This document shows positions 28,292 through 41,300 of a stretch of 64,000 nt of DNA, in pieces. This DNA is from Astropecten irregularis (taxonomy: Eukaryota > Echinodermata > Asteroidea > Paxillosida > Astropectinidae), in the NCBI GenBank assembly GCA_963971285.1, contig OZ020255.1, positions 16,822,931 through 16,886,930 of the forward strand, written 5' to 3'. Each line of letters starts with the position of its first letter. The first letter of the stretch is position 1. The translations under genes were made by a program, and so were the position numbers. The notes under the pieces are model-generated. The model worked only from the letters and a program-made list of their open reading frames with translations. It did not search any database and was not told the DNA's origin.

Positions 28292-29006
28292 CTGGGAATC
28301 AAGTTGAAAAAAAACAAAAACATCAAAGTTTGGGATTCCAGATGAGATGATTCTGAAGGTCATATAATAACTGGAAAGCTCAGGTAATCCATCCAGGAAC
28401 ATATTCTCACTGAGAACTGACAAAGTGACATGCTATTTTCCAATCAGTTATCATAAATCCCCAATTATTGGAGAGAGTCTCATTCTAACAGAAGCCGTCA
28501 CATCACTGAACTTGTTCCGCAGGCCACCAATGAACGCATGATACACAGTGCCTATTGAACACACAGCCTAAACATTCACTGTGCTAGAGTCCTATGGATT
28601 AGCGGTGCCTGTGTTCATTGTAGAATGAGTCAGTAATATGGAATGTTTGTATACATGTTTTCAACCAGTCAGTGGTGTAGTAATATGGATTAACAATTGT
28701 CTGGCCCATGATCACAACATTCACAATACACAGTCAACACAATGGTGTACTATAGGTATATGTGCGACATGCCAACTGGATAATACATTAAGCCTGTTTA
28801 CAAGCCATCACTTGATCAATTCAACACTCCTGCGTTTGATTGATAGACCAGAAGCTGATGAAAGATCCTGCTGAAATTTACATGTGTAATACATAAGTAC
28901 ATGAATGAAGAAATAGGTTTATAGACCTAGAAAATTTAACTTCCTTGATATGTACATTGCTCTATAAAACAATTTGAAAAACTGATCAAATTTCACCAAC
29001 AAAAAG

Positions 29007-29183
29007 CAGGGATGAAATTGACCAATGATAGAAATGTCTGAAAACAGCTGGCAGGGAGCATAAAAAGTCTGAAATCTGAAAATCTCCTATACTTTTGTAC
29101 ACAGCCTGTGAGAAAAAAAAAATCTGAAATCCAAAAAAAAGAAAATCTGAAATCAGATTTTAATCCGAGAAATCTCATCCCTG
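29007..29183. mobile_element. hAT-like MITE (CAGGGATGA termini)
   Basis: The left end is CAGGGATGAAATTGACC and the right end, as complement, is CAGGGATGAGATTTCTCGG. It is 177 bp with interior repeats of TCTGAAATC. AAAAAG borders both ends, a possible partial target duplication. Confidence 0.6.
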
Positions 29184-30695
29184 AAAAAGGCTGATTCTGT
29201 TTTTCTTTGTAAATTTACAGTTTCTGCAAGGGGCCAAGTGGATAGAAATATGGCAATGAGTATGAAGTACAAGTTCACATGATGAACCAGCATACAACAA
29301 ACTTTCAGACGAACGTGCTCCATAAATTATGTTGACAACATTTCTTAGGCCCTACACTTTATACAAGATTTGATAGCACTAGCAGTGGAGTACATTGAGC
29401 TGACATGACATGAACTCAAGTTTAGGAAACAGAGTCTCTGGAGATATCATAATTTCCACAGGTAGATGTTCGAAGAAGTGACATTTTCCCCCGAATTTAT
29501 GGCCTTACCAGAGATGAGGAAGAATCTGATTGACCCATGTAACCTTGCAACTTGCAGGCAAGGCCAAGCCAGACAGGATTTATTTACCTGAGGCAAACAG
29601 TCACCTGCATTTCAAAATGTTTTCTCACCATCGACTGCTCACTGCTAATTGAAAAACCTACAAACTGCTTGCAAGTGGCAGTCCTCAAATTGCAAATTCA
29701 ATTTGTCGCTTGACCTAACAAAACGCAACAAATCCTGCCCTTGATCTGAAGTGGTTTCCCCTTTCAATTAACCGCATGGTAAATAAACTCCCTGCAAGTT
29801 AAAAAGCCTTGGGCTTCTCAACTCTGGCTTCAGAAGAGCAGAGAAAAAGGAGGTCCGTCTTAAAGGGACAGACATATCATCACGTCTCAATCTCAGTGAG
29901 AATAAAGACATCAAGAAGCTTCTGTTCCAACAATTTCAATTACGTCAAGATCTTCTGAGGGGGAGAGACCGAGAGAGGGTACGGACAAAAACAACCCCCC
30001 TTCAGGAAATCAGCCATGTTGAAAAATAATCCCCCAACGAACATCCAAACACACTCACAAAAGAAAATGGATAATTTACCTTATAGAATTGAGCCATTCA
30101 TGTTGGAAACACCCAGAGGGACTAGGGCACGATGAACAACTAGGGTATTCAGTAAACTAGGAACATTTGATATGGACGCAAGACCAGGGATTTTTAGGGG
30201 GTAAACTCATGACGGTAAAGCAGGGAAAAGGAAATGAAATATAAAACCACCGAGGCAAACAGCTTTCAGATCTCCCCAGATACTGATACTGCTGGTAGTG
30301 CAAGTTGGGAAATCGGATCTTCAAATAATTATCGGGGACAGAAATCATGCGTTCAAAGAATGCTGTTTTGAATAGTCTTGCAAAATGTGTTATTGTACAC
30401 TGTCTAAAAATAAACAGTTCGGGAAATCGATGAATTTTTTAGAATTAGACTAAAAAATCCTTAGATGCAATATAATTTCAAGCTTAAAAAAAAAGGATTG
30501 TTGCCTTGAGCAAAATGAATTCTGATAGGCCTACATTCAAATGTTGCAGACATTTAAGAGGTAGGCCTAATTGAATATAGTTTACTGTACTATTTGTATT
30601 GAAGGATTGTTTCTTCAGTTCTTATTCCAACTGTTTAGATTAGATTAGTTCACACTTGATACAGTTGGAGCGCTTTATGTACACATACAGTACAT

Positions 30696-30853
30696 CAGGG
30701 CTCGAAATAAGGTTTGATGAGGGCAATACAAGGGCCAAGTTTCCATTGCAAAGGGCACTTCCATTGGAAAATCATAATGTCTATGGAAACATTTGAAGGG
30801 GCACCAAGGCCAAGAACCATGGCCTCTGTGGCCTCCGTTTATTTCCAGCCTTG
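30696..30853. mobile_element. hAT-like MITE (CAGGGCTCGAAATAA termini, copy 1)
   Basis: The left end is CAGGGCTCGAAATAAGG and the right end, as complement, is CAAGGCTGGAAATAAA. The interior shares TTCCATTGCAAAGGGCACTT and GGCCTCTGTGGCCTCC with 35766-35924. Confidence 0.65.
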
Positions 30854-30932
30854 AAACATGTATGCCCTGCAGTACTGCATAAAATGCAATTAAAATGAAA
30901 AAGAATTTTGAAATGAAAGGTTCTAACATAAA

Positions 30933-30967
30933 ATTAGTCAGTTTCCCTTGTGGTTATTTAATGATTA
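30933..30967 (+). repeat. SINE tail fragment
   Basis: TCAGTTTCCCTTGTGGTTAT then TTAATGATTA is the SINE tail without the head, lying just beyond a hAT-like element (30696-30853). Confidence 0.6.
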
Positions 30968-31024
30968 CAAAAAGTGCACACATACAGTATATTCCTTCCT
31001 CCGGTCCATGATTGAACATACAGT

Positions 31025-31168
31025 GGTATATTTCACCAAACTCATCGTAACTTACTATCAGTCGTAGGACTTATGATGCATTGCAGCCCTACATGTACGT
31101 AGGATAAGCCCCCTATGATGGGTTATCCTTCATAACACGATCGATCGTAGGGCTTTGTGAAATTGATG
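31025..31168. mobile_element. MITE unit ending ATTTCAC(C/A)AA, single copy
   Basis: The unit runs from TATTTCACCAAACTCATCG through GATGCATTGCAGCCCTACAT and ATGGGTTATCCTTC to GGGCTTTGTGAAATTGAT. Its short ends are inverted repeats. The same unit is found twice, head to head, at 38067-38333. Confidence 0.6.
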
Positions 31169-33330
31169 CCAGGATGTTGATTGGCAATATTTTAGACCGG
31201 GGCTGCATGGGTACAATCATGGAGGTAGAAATCCCTCTTTGGTACAACAGACCACACTGTGTAAACATGGAAACTCAGTAAGGAGTGGCTACTCTTTAGT
31301 ATCTGAGTGACTTTCTAGAATCAATCAATATGTACGTGCAATTCTAAATTACTGTATCAGCACTCAAGCAAGACAACTTGTTATCTGAGGGGATTCTGGT
31401 GCCAGAATGGCATGCATCACTGGGGCTGTATTTGTGGCAGAACCTTTCAATCGGAGAGCATTTTCCCAGCAGTAAGCAAATTTATGACTTGTCATGTGTC
31501 TAAATGCAACAATGCATGGTTGACAGTGTGGAAACTGGAAACATTCTTCAAGTTCAGCAACACATGGAAGCAGTCTGAAGTTTTGACTACCAGTACGGTA
31601 TGCAGTGTTCATCAAGTTGTTCTTGGGCCATGTAAATGATGTAGGCCTATGTCCATACAAACTGAATCTATCCAGTTTTTATTGTCATGAGTTTGCATGT
31701 TAAGAATGTCTCCAATTACACTATCTTTAACAAAATACAAATTAAAAGATGTCTGCAAGTATCTGCACAGGCAAAATTGAGAAAAAACCAAAATTTTCCA
31801 TTATAAATTCATCAATTAGGCCTACAATTTATTCTTATTTTCTTATTTATTTCATATTTTTGGGAGGGGATGAAGCTGCTTCAATCGAATGCAATTTGTT
31901 AAAATCAATTTCACTTTCTTGAGTTACACATGTAATCAAATAAAACAGGATGCAACTTGTATCCCCATTATTCTTTGCATAACCAAAGAATTTGTACAGT
32001 CCGAATGGAATAAAACGTCATGATGTGCTAATCCATCAAACAGCTCTGAAAAACAAGTTTCAAATTAAAACTTTCCAAGTCTGAATCAAATGTCAGCCGA
32101 GATATTAATTTACTGTCACAACTCAATGTGAAAGCTTCAAAAGCAACACTGGTTATTAGTGAGCACTGCCGATTCAGGCAATATAATTTCGGAGGGATTA
32201 ATCCAAACATGACGTACAGGAGACAGCTGACAAGTTCAAACTTCATCAGAGCTAGCTCTGGAGCGAGCTACAGAGTCTCAAGATACAGTCAAGCCAGGGA
32301 CCCCTGACTGGCAAACATCTGCCCAGGAATTTCTGGTCAAAAATAGAGCATGAACATTCATTCCCCTGATGCAGTCATTTGTCTATTACCCTGGTCATGT
32401 ACGTACACTGTGTACAAGGTACATGAACATATGGCAATTGATGTTTGGCGTAGATAAATCATTCCTCTCTCCTGATTCAAAGACTAGCTGGAGAAATTCA
32501 GGTCAATCCCTGGCATAAATTCCTTGTAGTGCTCAGGATAATTTCAGAAAGCTTCTTCTCCCATTATTTCTTTCTTCTGTTGGAATTTAGATTTGTTGCT
32601 GTTTTTGCTTAACTGGGTGGACAAAGACAACTTATGATTAAAGTGGGGTTCGAACTTCAGATCACAAGTATTAAAATCCAAAGGTCAGAGATTCAATAAA
32701 TGTCCTTTGATCATCCTAAAAATTACTTCAGTGCAGTGAATTTAAATTGTTGTATTCCCAATAGCCTTGAGAAAGATCAGGGTTTGAAACAAGTCAGGCC
32801 CTCCAAGCATTTGTTGTATTTTGTCAACATTATACAAATCAACCTCTACAGAGTACAGACAAAAACAACAAATAAACCAAACAATTAAGACGTGTCTGTA
32901 CTGTATGTAGTTTGAAATTAAAGCGTGTCTACAGTCAACATAAGTAGATGTTTGAAAAACTGCACTGTTTATGTAAGTAATACCTCAAACATCATTAAAA
33001 TCACACCTTAGGGCATAATTCACAGGCAAAGATCAACTGTGTGATATAAACTGATAAAGCATTCTTGCTAAAGTACAGTGCTGATCAACCAACACACAAG
33101 AGCAAGTGCCTATAGTGCAGTTAGTATTCTTGCATCCCTGATAATATAGGGAACCTGAGACATTGGCGTAGACAGATGACCGGCTAGGAATGTGAATGCA
33201 CATTAGAGGGGGATATCATTAAAAGAAAATATGGGAGGGAACCCTAGGCAGTCAGGGGGATACTTCTAAAAGTCTCAAGAATTTGCAAATTAAAGAGCTT
33301 CCATTAGGATGGTGAGAAACATGAATCTAT

Positions 33331-33565
33331 GGCCCTTTTCCAAACCTCGGCTCCAGCTCCGGTTCCGGCTCCGTCATCCATATACTGAAAATAGAGGTTG
33401 TGGGTTTTCATTGAAGCTGAAGCTCCGTTTTCCCTTTCAAACCACAGAATCTACTTCCGAACCACAGCCAAAAGTCTCTATTTTGATACCCGTTATTTTA
33501 AAATTGACTCAAGAAATGGAGCTGGAGCCGGAGCCTGAGCCGGAGCCGAGGTTTGGAAAAGGGCC
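33331..33565. mobile_element. PIF/Harbinger-like MITE with hexanucleotide-array termini (copy 2)
   Basis: The terminal repeats start GGCCCTTTTCCAAACCTCGG on both strands and run into GGCTCC/GGAGCC hexamer arrays. TAT flanks both ends (33328-33330 and 33566-33568). The interior matches 3485-3724 in reverse, including TTTTGATACCCGTTATTT. It contains no genuine gene; the apparent Glu-Pro repeat peptide comes from the GAGCCG array. Confidence 0.75.
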
Positions 33566-33879
33566 TATGCACACGGTACACTGTACAATGACAAAATTTA
33601 TCCCATAGAAGTCCCTCTACTGCAGGGAAACACACTGTGATAACTTGTTGGGTAAATTTATGGGAGGGGCTTAAAGAGGTAAAATATTTTCATTGAATTT
33701 TATTATTTTAATTATTATTTAGGTTGTGAAATTATTGATATATTGATGGATCAATGCTACAGTATTTCTGCCTGAATCCTCCGAAACATCGGTGATCTGT
33801 TTTTCTTTAGCCTTTTAGAAAGATCTTCAGGGATGGTAAAGTCTTCCTACATGTAACTCAAAGCATTATATATTCCACG

Positions 33880-33935
33880 TCATTGTTTTGGTTCATGCGG
33901 AGTTTACAACAGTTTATTACTTGCAGAGATAATTC
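33880..33935. repeat. Fragment of the foldback family's unique tail
   Basis: TTTTGGTTCATGCGGAGTTT and ACAACAGTTTATTACTTGCA match the tail following the foldback at 50240-50292 and, inverted, 46276-46318. Confidence 0.45.
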
Positions 33936-35765
33936 ATTTCTCCATTAGAATTCCACCACCAAAATAAGGCTCCGATTCCCTAAAGATATTCCTTGCCTCA
34001 ACAAAATCAAGAAAATGTCTTCCTATCGTGGAACGTGTGAATTTGTCTTCAAGGTATCTGCTTTAATCTCTGCCCTGAACACGTTTTGGAAATCAGACAT
34101 AATTACTTCACAACCTGGACTCAATCTTGCTCCTCAGACTTCAAGGTTCTGACATGGAGGAAGGTTTCTCCAAGATTCTGATAACTAAAAATCTGGAGTG
34201 TTCCCCTCCTTGAACTTGACATTAACAGCTCTTATCCCTCAGCAAGAGGTGGAGTAAAGGAGGAAACACAGTATCACCTCAGATGGCAAACAAGGGAAGC
34301 AGTTGTGTTCTACACTCAAGACCCAAAATATTTACACTCAACAAAATTCTTGCCCCCCTAGGCCCTATCTCTATTTGTTTACACTAGAAGTGTGAACTTC
34401 CAAGATCCCTCCCACTGGAGCAGATGCCAGGGGTCAAAAGGTCACATAAGGTCATCTGAGGTCAAAGACAACTGGCAATCATCTTATAATGACACTTGAG
34501 GTACTGGAATGGGAATGGAGGGAAAGACATAAATATCTTGAGTCTAAAGAGATCCAGGTATACAGGCTGGCAAGGTGTTCTGTGTACAGGTGAAATTGTA
34601 AATGACCCAATTGATTGGGGAGCGAATTAATCATGGTTGGTGGGTCAGAGGTCACTGAGGTCAAAGGGGCTAGAGTTGGAGCTGTGGTTAGTACCGTTAA
34701 AAATGGTTTCTTCATTTCCTAAGTGAATGCATTCATGGGTGATTTCATTTTTAGGGAATTAAGAGGGGGCCGGTTTGGAACTTCCAAAACCTGGATCTGA
34801 TAAGAGAGCAAGACTCATGTTAAGAGCTCTCCTGTGCAAGGCATGTCCTGGAGTACCAGTGCATACTATTCAGCATTCATGCCTGATAAGAGTTCACAGG
34901 AAAGCCCTTAGCAAGATGGGTGTGTGCTAGGGAAGTAAAGGCAGGTCCAGGTACAAAAGACCTTGCAAAGAATAACCCGATGCACCAAAGAAAAATTCTG
35001 TTTGCCGCTGACTAGCGGAGGATGCCTGTGGGATACTGCATATTGATATTTTTAAGATTCTTTAGGCTGCCGTACCACTGCCGTTTGGCTGCTGAGGAAC
35101 TGCCTTTTGTCGAGCCACATTGGCTGTCAGGATGGCTTGGGGTCTCAGGCTTCACCTTATTGAGCTTGTCAGAAAGGCTGTTTCCACCACTTAACCTCTG
35201 CATTTACCATTTTTCTTTGTTACAGGATACATGGGTACGTGCCTCTTGTACTAGTACAGTGTACATGTAAGTGTATATATATTCGTGTCCCTGTATAGTG
35301 TGCAATCTTGTACATGGATGTAGTCACGCACAGTACATATATGTATGTACATGTAGGCCCTACATGTACATTATACTTGCTACCTTACATGCTACCAAGG
35401 AACTTGTAAACTTGTAGAAATAGACTATTCCAATTGCCATGATGAAAAGTGTGATCCTGAATTTGAATCTTGTACAATACATGTATGCATTTCCCTCTCA
35501 GTAATATTTGACATGCAATTACTGTGCAAGTGCTACAGTATCTCACTATCTCCACAAGGATGATTGGAACACATACATGTAGACCACAGCTATAGTCATA
35601 TGAGTGTGATTACACACGATGACTCTTCCCAGCCCTAATGGACCATGGAGGTATGGACCAAGCATGGCCAATTAATCATCATAAGACAATGAGTATCCAA
35701 TTTGGGTCTAGAATCTACAATTTGTTGAAACTCTGCATACAGATTCTATGCAGTGACCTCATCTT

Positions 35766-35924
35766 TAGGCCTTGAATTTGGTTCTGAAAGGGGCAAGGCC
35801 ACTTTTCCATTGCAAGGGGCACTTCCATTGGAAAATCATGGAAACATTTGAAGGGGGCACGAAGGCCTAGAACCAGGGCAACGAAGGCCATGGCCTCTGT
35901 GTCCTCCATTAAATTCAAGCCTTG
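35766..35924. mobile_element. hAT-like MITE (copy 2)
   Basis: The left end is TAGGCCTTGAATTTGG and the right end, as complement, is CAAGGCTTGAATTTAA. The interior GGGCACTTCCATTGGAAAAT, GAAACATTTGAAGGGG and ATGGCCTCTGTG match 30696-30853. Confidence 0.65.
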
Positions 35925-38066
35925 CATCTTGCTGCCATCTTAAAGCAAAATAATTACTGTACGAGGCAATGACCTCCGCCTCTAAGGATGCTCCACTCAC
36001 AAGATGCCATTGAGGCAGGGTCTAGGCCAGCACTGAGCAAGACCACAGACATTTTACCATCAAATGTACAAAATAGATACGGTACATTGGAACATAATGA
36101 CATTGATAGCTACAAGGCCTGGCCCAGCCAATGAACTCCTAAAAGGAAGGCTGCCACAAGATAACAGTTCTTAATCCAATTCCAAATGACATGTACACTT
36201 CAAGAGGACCTTGATCCAAGGCCAGAGAGGATGGATCTTGGGAGGTATGACTCATTCTGCTGATAGACTCCCTCAAGGTGCATGTAGTGTCTACTGGAGG
36301 TTTGTGGGTTTGTAATACTGGTGAGAGGTGCAATAAACATAGGTCTGGATCATGAGCCTCAAACAGGAAATATTGGTCCAAGTACCTATTTCCTGGAACA
36401 AGTGATGGGGGTATTATTTATGGCTGCGCAATGTGGTGAGCCAGGGGTGGACCAGAACATCCAGGGTATTGTCAAGGTGTCCCTGGGGAATACATTACAA
36501 AATACAAGTCAATGATTTCAATGTACTGTACACTACATGTAGTCTTCATGTGGCCGCTGGGTCACTCTGCAAGGTTCGATTTGTCACGGTGTCATAATTG
36601 TTTTGTCTGTATTTCTTGCCCGTCCATTATGCTTTCAGTAATGAATGCACATTTTGCAGCTGATCTTGAAATTACAATGAAATCAGCAAGTTAAATAGAA
36701 GAAAGCATAAATTGATGCTCATACACGTGTACAAATGTATGAGTCATACTCGTAGTTATGGATAATGGATATTGTGTGCAGGATACATACATGTAGTGAT
36801 GTACATGTAGGCCTACACTATAACATTTGACACCATCTCAAAAGTCAAAATTGTACCTGATAGTCCTGAATGGTTGGTTACCTGATGGATTCAGGTGGAA
36901 TGACCCAGATATCATAGGGGCAATATGGCCCCTTGAATGATAACACAAACTCAAAGAATGGAGGAAAGCTCAACAGAGTCCCTGAGCCAAGTGTTATCTG
37001 GAGATGCCAGTCTTACTAGGAATGAGCTTGACAGGAAATAAGGGGACAAGTGAACTGATACTAAATAGGAGTCCCCTTTATCTCTCAAAACTATAATTAT
37101 GGACACTGGATGACTTACAATGTACGTATGAAGACTCCAGTTCATCATAGGCTGCAGAGGGTACTCCAAGTGTACAGTATTTCCAAGTTTGAACACACAG
37201 GCTGACTAAATTACATCATGGGTCTCCGGAGTGGACTCAGATGTCTTTTCCCACTGATCAAACTGTCTGTGAGGCATTTACCATTGAAGCAAAAATGATG
37301 ACGAATATCAAATTGCAAGTAAAATATCTGGACTTGATTGTTAAGACTGAACCATCAGTGATCAGTCTAATCATACCCTGTTGGTAAATCAGGGTTCTCA
37401 AGTAAATCGGTAATTAATGTACACGCTAGCATGAGCTGCCTGACACACTGTAGGCCTACATGTCTGAAGCAACAGCAACACTGTGGAACTCTGCTTTAAA
37501 AAAACACAACTCCTGTTAGAGGTTGACAAATCACACTGGTTCAATCATCGTCAACTACCCAGGAAAATTTGTCCGATACAAGTCCCAGCTGACTACAAAA
37601 CAAACATGACCAGGTGACCACGCAAAGATGTTAGTTCAAACAACCCACTTTCAGGCTGAGGCAATACTTCCAGAAAAGGACATAAAAAAACACACAGCCT
37701 GGAAATGAAAAAAAAAGTGATATAAAGAGGTCAGCTAAGAAAATCTGTATAGCCATGAACTCCACAAAAAAGGGAATTGTATTAGAGCTAGAACTTTGCA
37801 GAAGCAAGCCTGAATCCGTGGGGTAATCCCAAGGTAAGCTGATGGCATTACCCAAGCTGGGATTTCCACTGCTGTTCAACCCATTTCCTTTTTATACTTC
37901 AGGGGAAATCAAATCTCATAAGAGTCCTCGGAGACTGATACTTCTCCTCCAATGATTGTGTCAATGGCTTTAAAGGGTTTACCCAGTTAAAGGGATAGGG
38001 TCTGCAAATGGTTAACTTGATATTTTTCCCTAAATTGCACTCCCATTAATAATTTTGTTTGACCTG

Positions 38067-38333
38067 GGGTTGATTTCTCGAAGCCCTATGATTGATCGTA
38101 CCTTGAGATATGAAGGATAACCCATCGTATCCTTCGACTTCTACAGAGTGCTGCAATGCATCATAAGTCCTACGATTGAAAGTAAGTTACGATGAGTTTG
38201 GTGAAATCGACTATAGGGGTCGAATTGTAACTTACTATAAATCGCAGTACTTGTGATGCATTGCAGCCCTACATGTACGTAGGATACGATGGGTTATCCT
38301 TGATCATGGGGCTTCGTGAAATCGACCCCCAGG
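38067..38333. mobile_element. Head-to-head dimer of the 31025-31168 MITE unit
   Basis: The outer ends GGGGTTGATTTCTCGAAGCC and, as complement, GGGGGTCGATTTCACGAAGC are inverted repeats. The halves carry the same unit in opposite directions, meeting near 38211-38225. GCATTGCAGCCCTACATGTA on the right appears inverted and diverged on the left. Confidence 0.6.
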
Positions 38334-41300
38334 TGAATGAATTTTTGGGGTCCAATGTTAAAATGGGCCACTGCACCAAGTTGGGGATGTTTCATGAAGA
38401 TGTGACGGTGTCCTAGTTACTGTACATCAGTGAACTTTCAGAAGTGTCCAAAATCTCTGGCAAATAACACACACAGTACATGTATGCCTCTGGAAGCCCA
38501 GACACAAGCCAGTGACTGCTGCAAATTCCATCAAGACTAATGTGCTACATAATTTGTGGTTGCAGCCATACATGTACATGTAGATTCGGCAATGTCTTTT
38601 CTTATACACTACAGACTATCCATGATGCCTGTACACACATAAATATGGCATTATGTACACACACGTACACAGTCACATTCAATTCATGTACAGTGAACAA
38701 TGCCGCTGCATGCTTTCAACACGTAAACCTGCAGAAATCAAATTATCGCCATTCCCAGGGAGGTGAACTGGGTTAATAGGTAAATCATTCCATCTCCGCG
38801 GGAGCAGGGTCCCTCGGGATTCCAAACCCGGTCCAAAATAAACCCCAAGCTGAAGATCAAGGAGGGAAGTCCGCCCCCAAATTCCGGCCCAACAATACAG
38901 AAAATTATTCCGGGGGTTATTTCGCAAAATACCAGTTGATGAGGGCTAATCTGCGAGCAATGATGGGGTCGGAACTGGGCTTTGTACAGGAATTGCACAG
39001 TAGGCAGTGAAACTAGTTTTTGATATGCTTGATGACAAATGGTCACTACTGGTCTTAAGACAATTTAAAACCAAGGTTCTGGAATCACTGTGAAAACTTA
39101 TTTGTGGAGCTTGATATGAAACAAAGCTCTGAATTGTTGCTGCATGACCATTTTGGAGCAAATTCTTAATGTATAGGCCGACAACTAACAGTAAACTGAC
39201 AAACACAAACAACCTCCCGTACTTTAAAGCTGACATGCTTACAAAAGCCATAGGCCCTACCTTCACATACATTTTAATTTCCATTTAAAATGCAATCATA
39301 TAATGTACACTTGTGTGTTCTGCATCATACACACGTAGGCGTACATATATAAACATGATACATCCTATTAAAAACTTGTAAAAATAAAACAAAATATTTT
39401 ATGATATTCCACTTTGTAATGAGATAATTGTGCATTTCCTATATTTCCAAATACATCCATGTACTGTAAATGAAACTTAGTATGTACAGTACTTTTTCGA
39501 GGATCAAAATTCATTTTAGGCTTATACACAATTTACATTGTAGCATACATGTACAAAGTCTACAAACATGCAGACAGAAATTGAAGCAGACCTGCAGATG
39601 TGAAGTTCATTTTACAAAAAGGGATATATCAATATCAGGGCCGAGCAGGAACAATGAACTTATGTGTAGTGTGTATATGTGTGAAGGTTGGCGCAATTTG
39701 AACAGGTGCTGCCTTTTACTGTATCTTTCTATATTATTAACGCGGCACCTTTATTTCTGTCAGAGTTTTCAAAGAGCCAAATGAAATTGTTCAAAAGGGT
39801 GGATCCTCCGCATGATTGGAGATACACAGGGCATGCAAGGTTATTTCACGCATGGAGGAATATTCAGAACTGTCAAATCTAGAATCAGTATTTATCATGC
39901 CTCCGTGGATCAGAATAGGTTCAGAAAATACAACATTTATAAAATAACATGGCATACAAGTATATATACTGATACATACATGTATGTGTGCATGTTCACT
40001 GAATCAACTTGTCTGGGTCTGGCCCAACAGAATTTGAAGAAAACAATTTTAATGGAAGATTTTCAGAAAGTCCAAAATGAACGAAATATGATCCACCGCA
40101 ACTTATTGTTCTTGTAACTTGGGTAATTGGGAAATCTTATCCTTTTTCCATTGGTTTGGTAGCACTCAAAATTACAAAATCTAAGTTGAGATCATCTAGC
40201 ACAACACTAACTACACTGTACACTGGGTTGTATTTATCCTGACAAAAAAACACACATTGTATTGAATTCTTATAAAAACCCGTTGATTCTCCTCAAAACC
40301 CCGCAGGAAGCGGGCCTAGTAAAAACAAATCCAACCCGAGAAAAGGCATAGAGCTCAATGCCACGATTGTATTGTTGTTGATACAATGGGCCGGGTGGGA
40401 CACAAGGGGAGTGAATATACACACAGGCTGTGAGTGTGACTACTGGCGCCATTTAGCGGTTTACATGTATATTGTGGAGGTATACAGGTGTCTCATGGCC
40501 AACCTGAGCCCAGTGGGAAGAAAAGAACCACTGGCATGGTGGCTGGCGTTGGAACACTCAAAGTGCCGATATCCGGCTCATGGAGGCTGGATTTGCATCG
40601 AACCAAAAATAGTTCAGTTTTGATATTTCCAACAGCCACTTCAGTGAAAGAAAGAACGAGGTACAACTGTGGTACCCAATCTCTGACAGCCTGTATCTGA
40701 ACAGGTGAAACTGGCCGAAGACAGGCACCTAACAATTGCTTCCCCTGTGCCTCGTCTAATGAATTCAATTTACCACGGTCTGCCTTGGATAATGATTTTA
40801 CCGCGGGGGCAGTAGCCTAAATATTGCACTGCGGATACATACTATGTATGTTGCGCTTTAGGTTAAACTCCCTGCAATATTGCAAAGAGGGGTGGGAGGG
40901 ACTGGCTGTAACCCAATAATGCACTTTGCTGAGAGTGTGTATTAAATGTGTGGAACAAATCAGCCATTTTGTTTGAAATGTGAGCACAGAGTACTGCATT
41001 CATAATGTAGGCCTACATCAAGCAAGCCGACATCTCTCAAGCTGTTCTTCCGGATTTTCTGCTCTCTCTGTCAAAACACAGCAACCACATGTACATGTAA
41101 CCACTCTCCAAATTCGTGTAAAACAGTTAATCACGCCTTGTAATAAATATTTATTTTGCTCACGAAACCAACCAAGATAATTAGAAGCGTCATTTAACAG
41201 GAACCTAGTGATGCCGATGTGCAAATACTGTATTGTGACTCACAAATGTACACTGGAACAAAGGTCGATAAGTGAACTTTGTAATGCATGTACACCATCA

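Noticed and set aside
32630..32690. B-box-like GGGGTTCGAACTTC
   Set aside because: No A box or tail of either SINE family could be found next to it. It is too weak to call.
33309..33608. Apparent Glu-Pro repeat protein
   Set aside because: It is the translation of the GAGCCG hexamer array in a MITE terminus.
35012..35203. 63-codon minus-strand frame with protein-like text (KPETPSHPDSQCGSTKG)
   Set aside because: It has a possible acceptor before it (AAATGCAG), but I could not find a donor giving the phase needed to reach 28291, and there is no family similarity.
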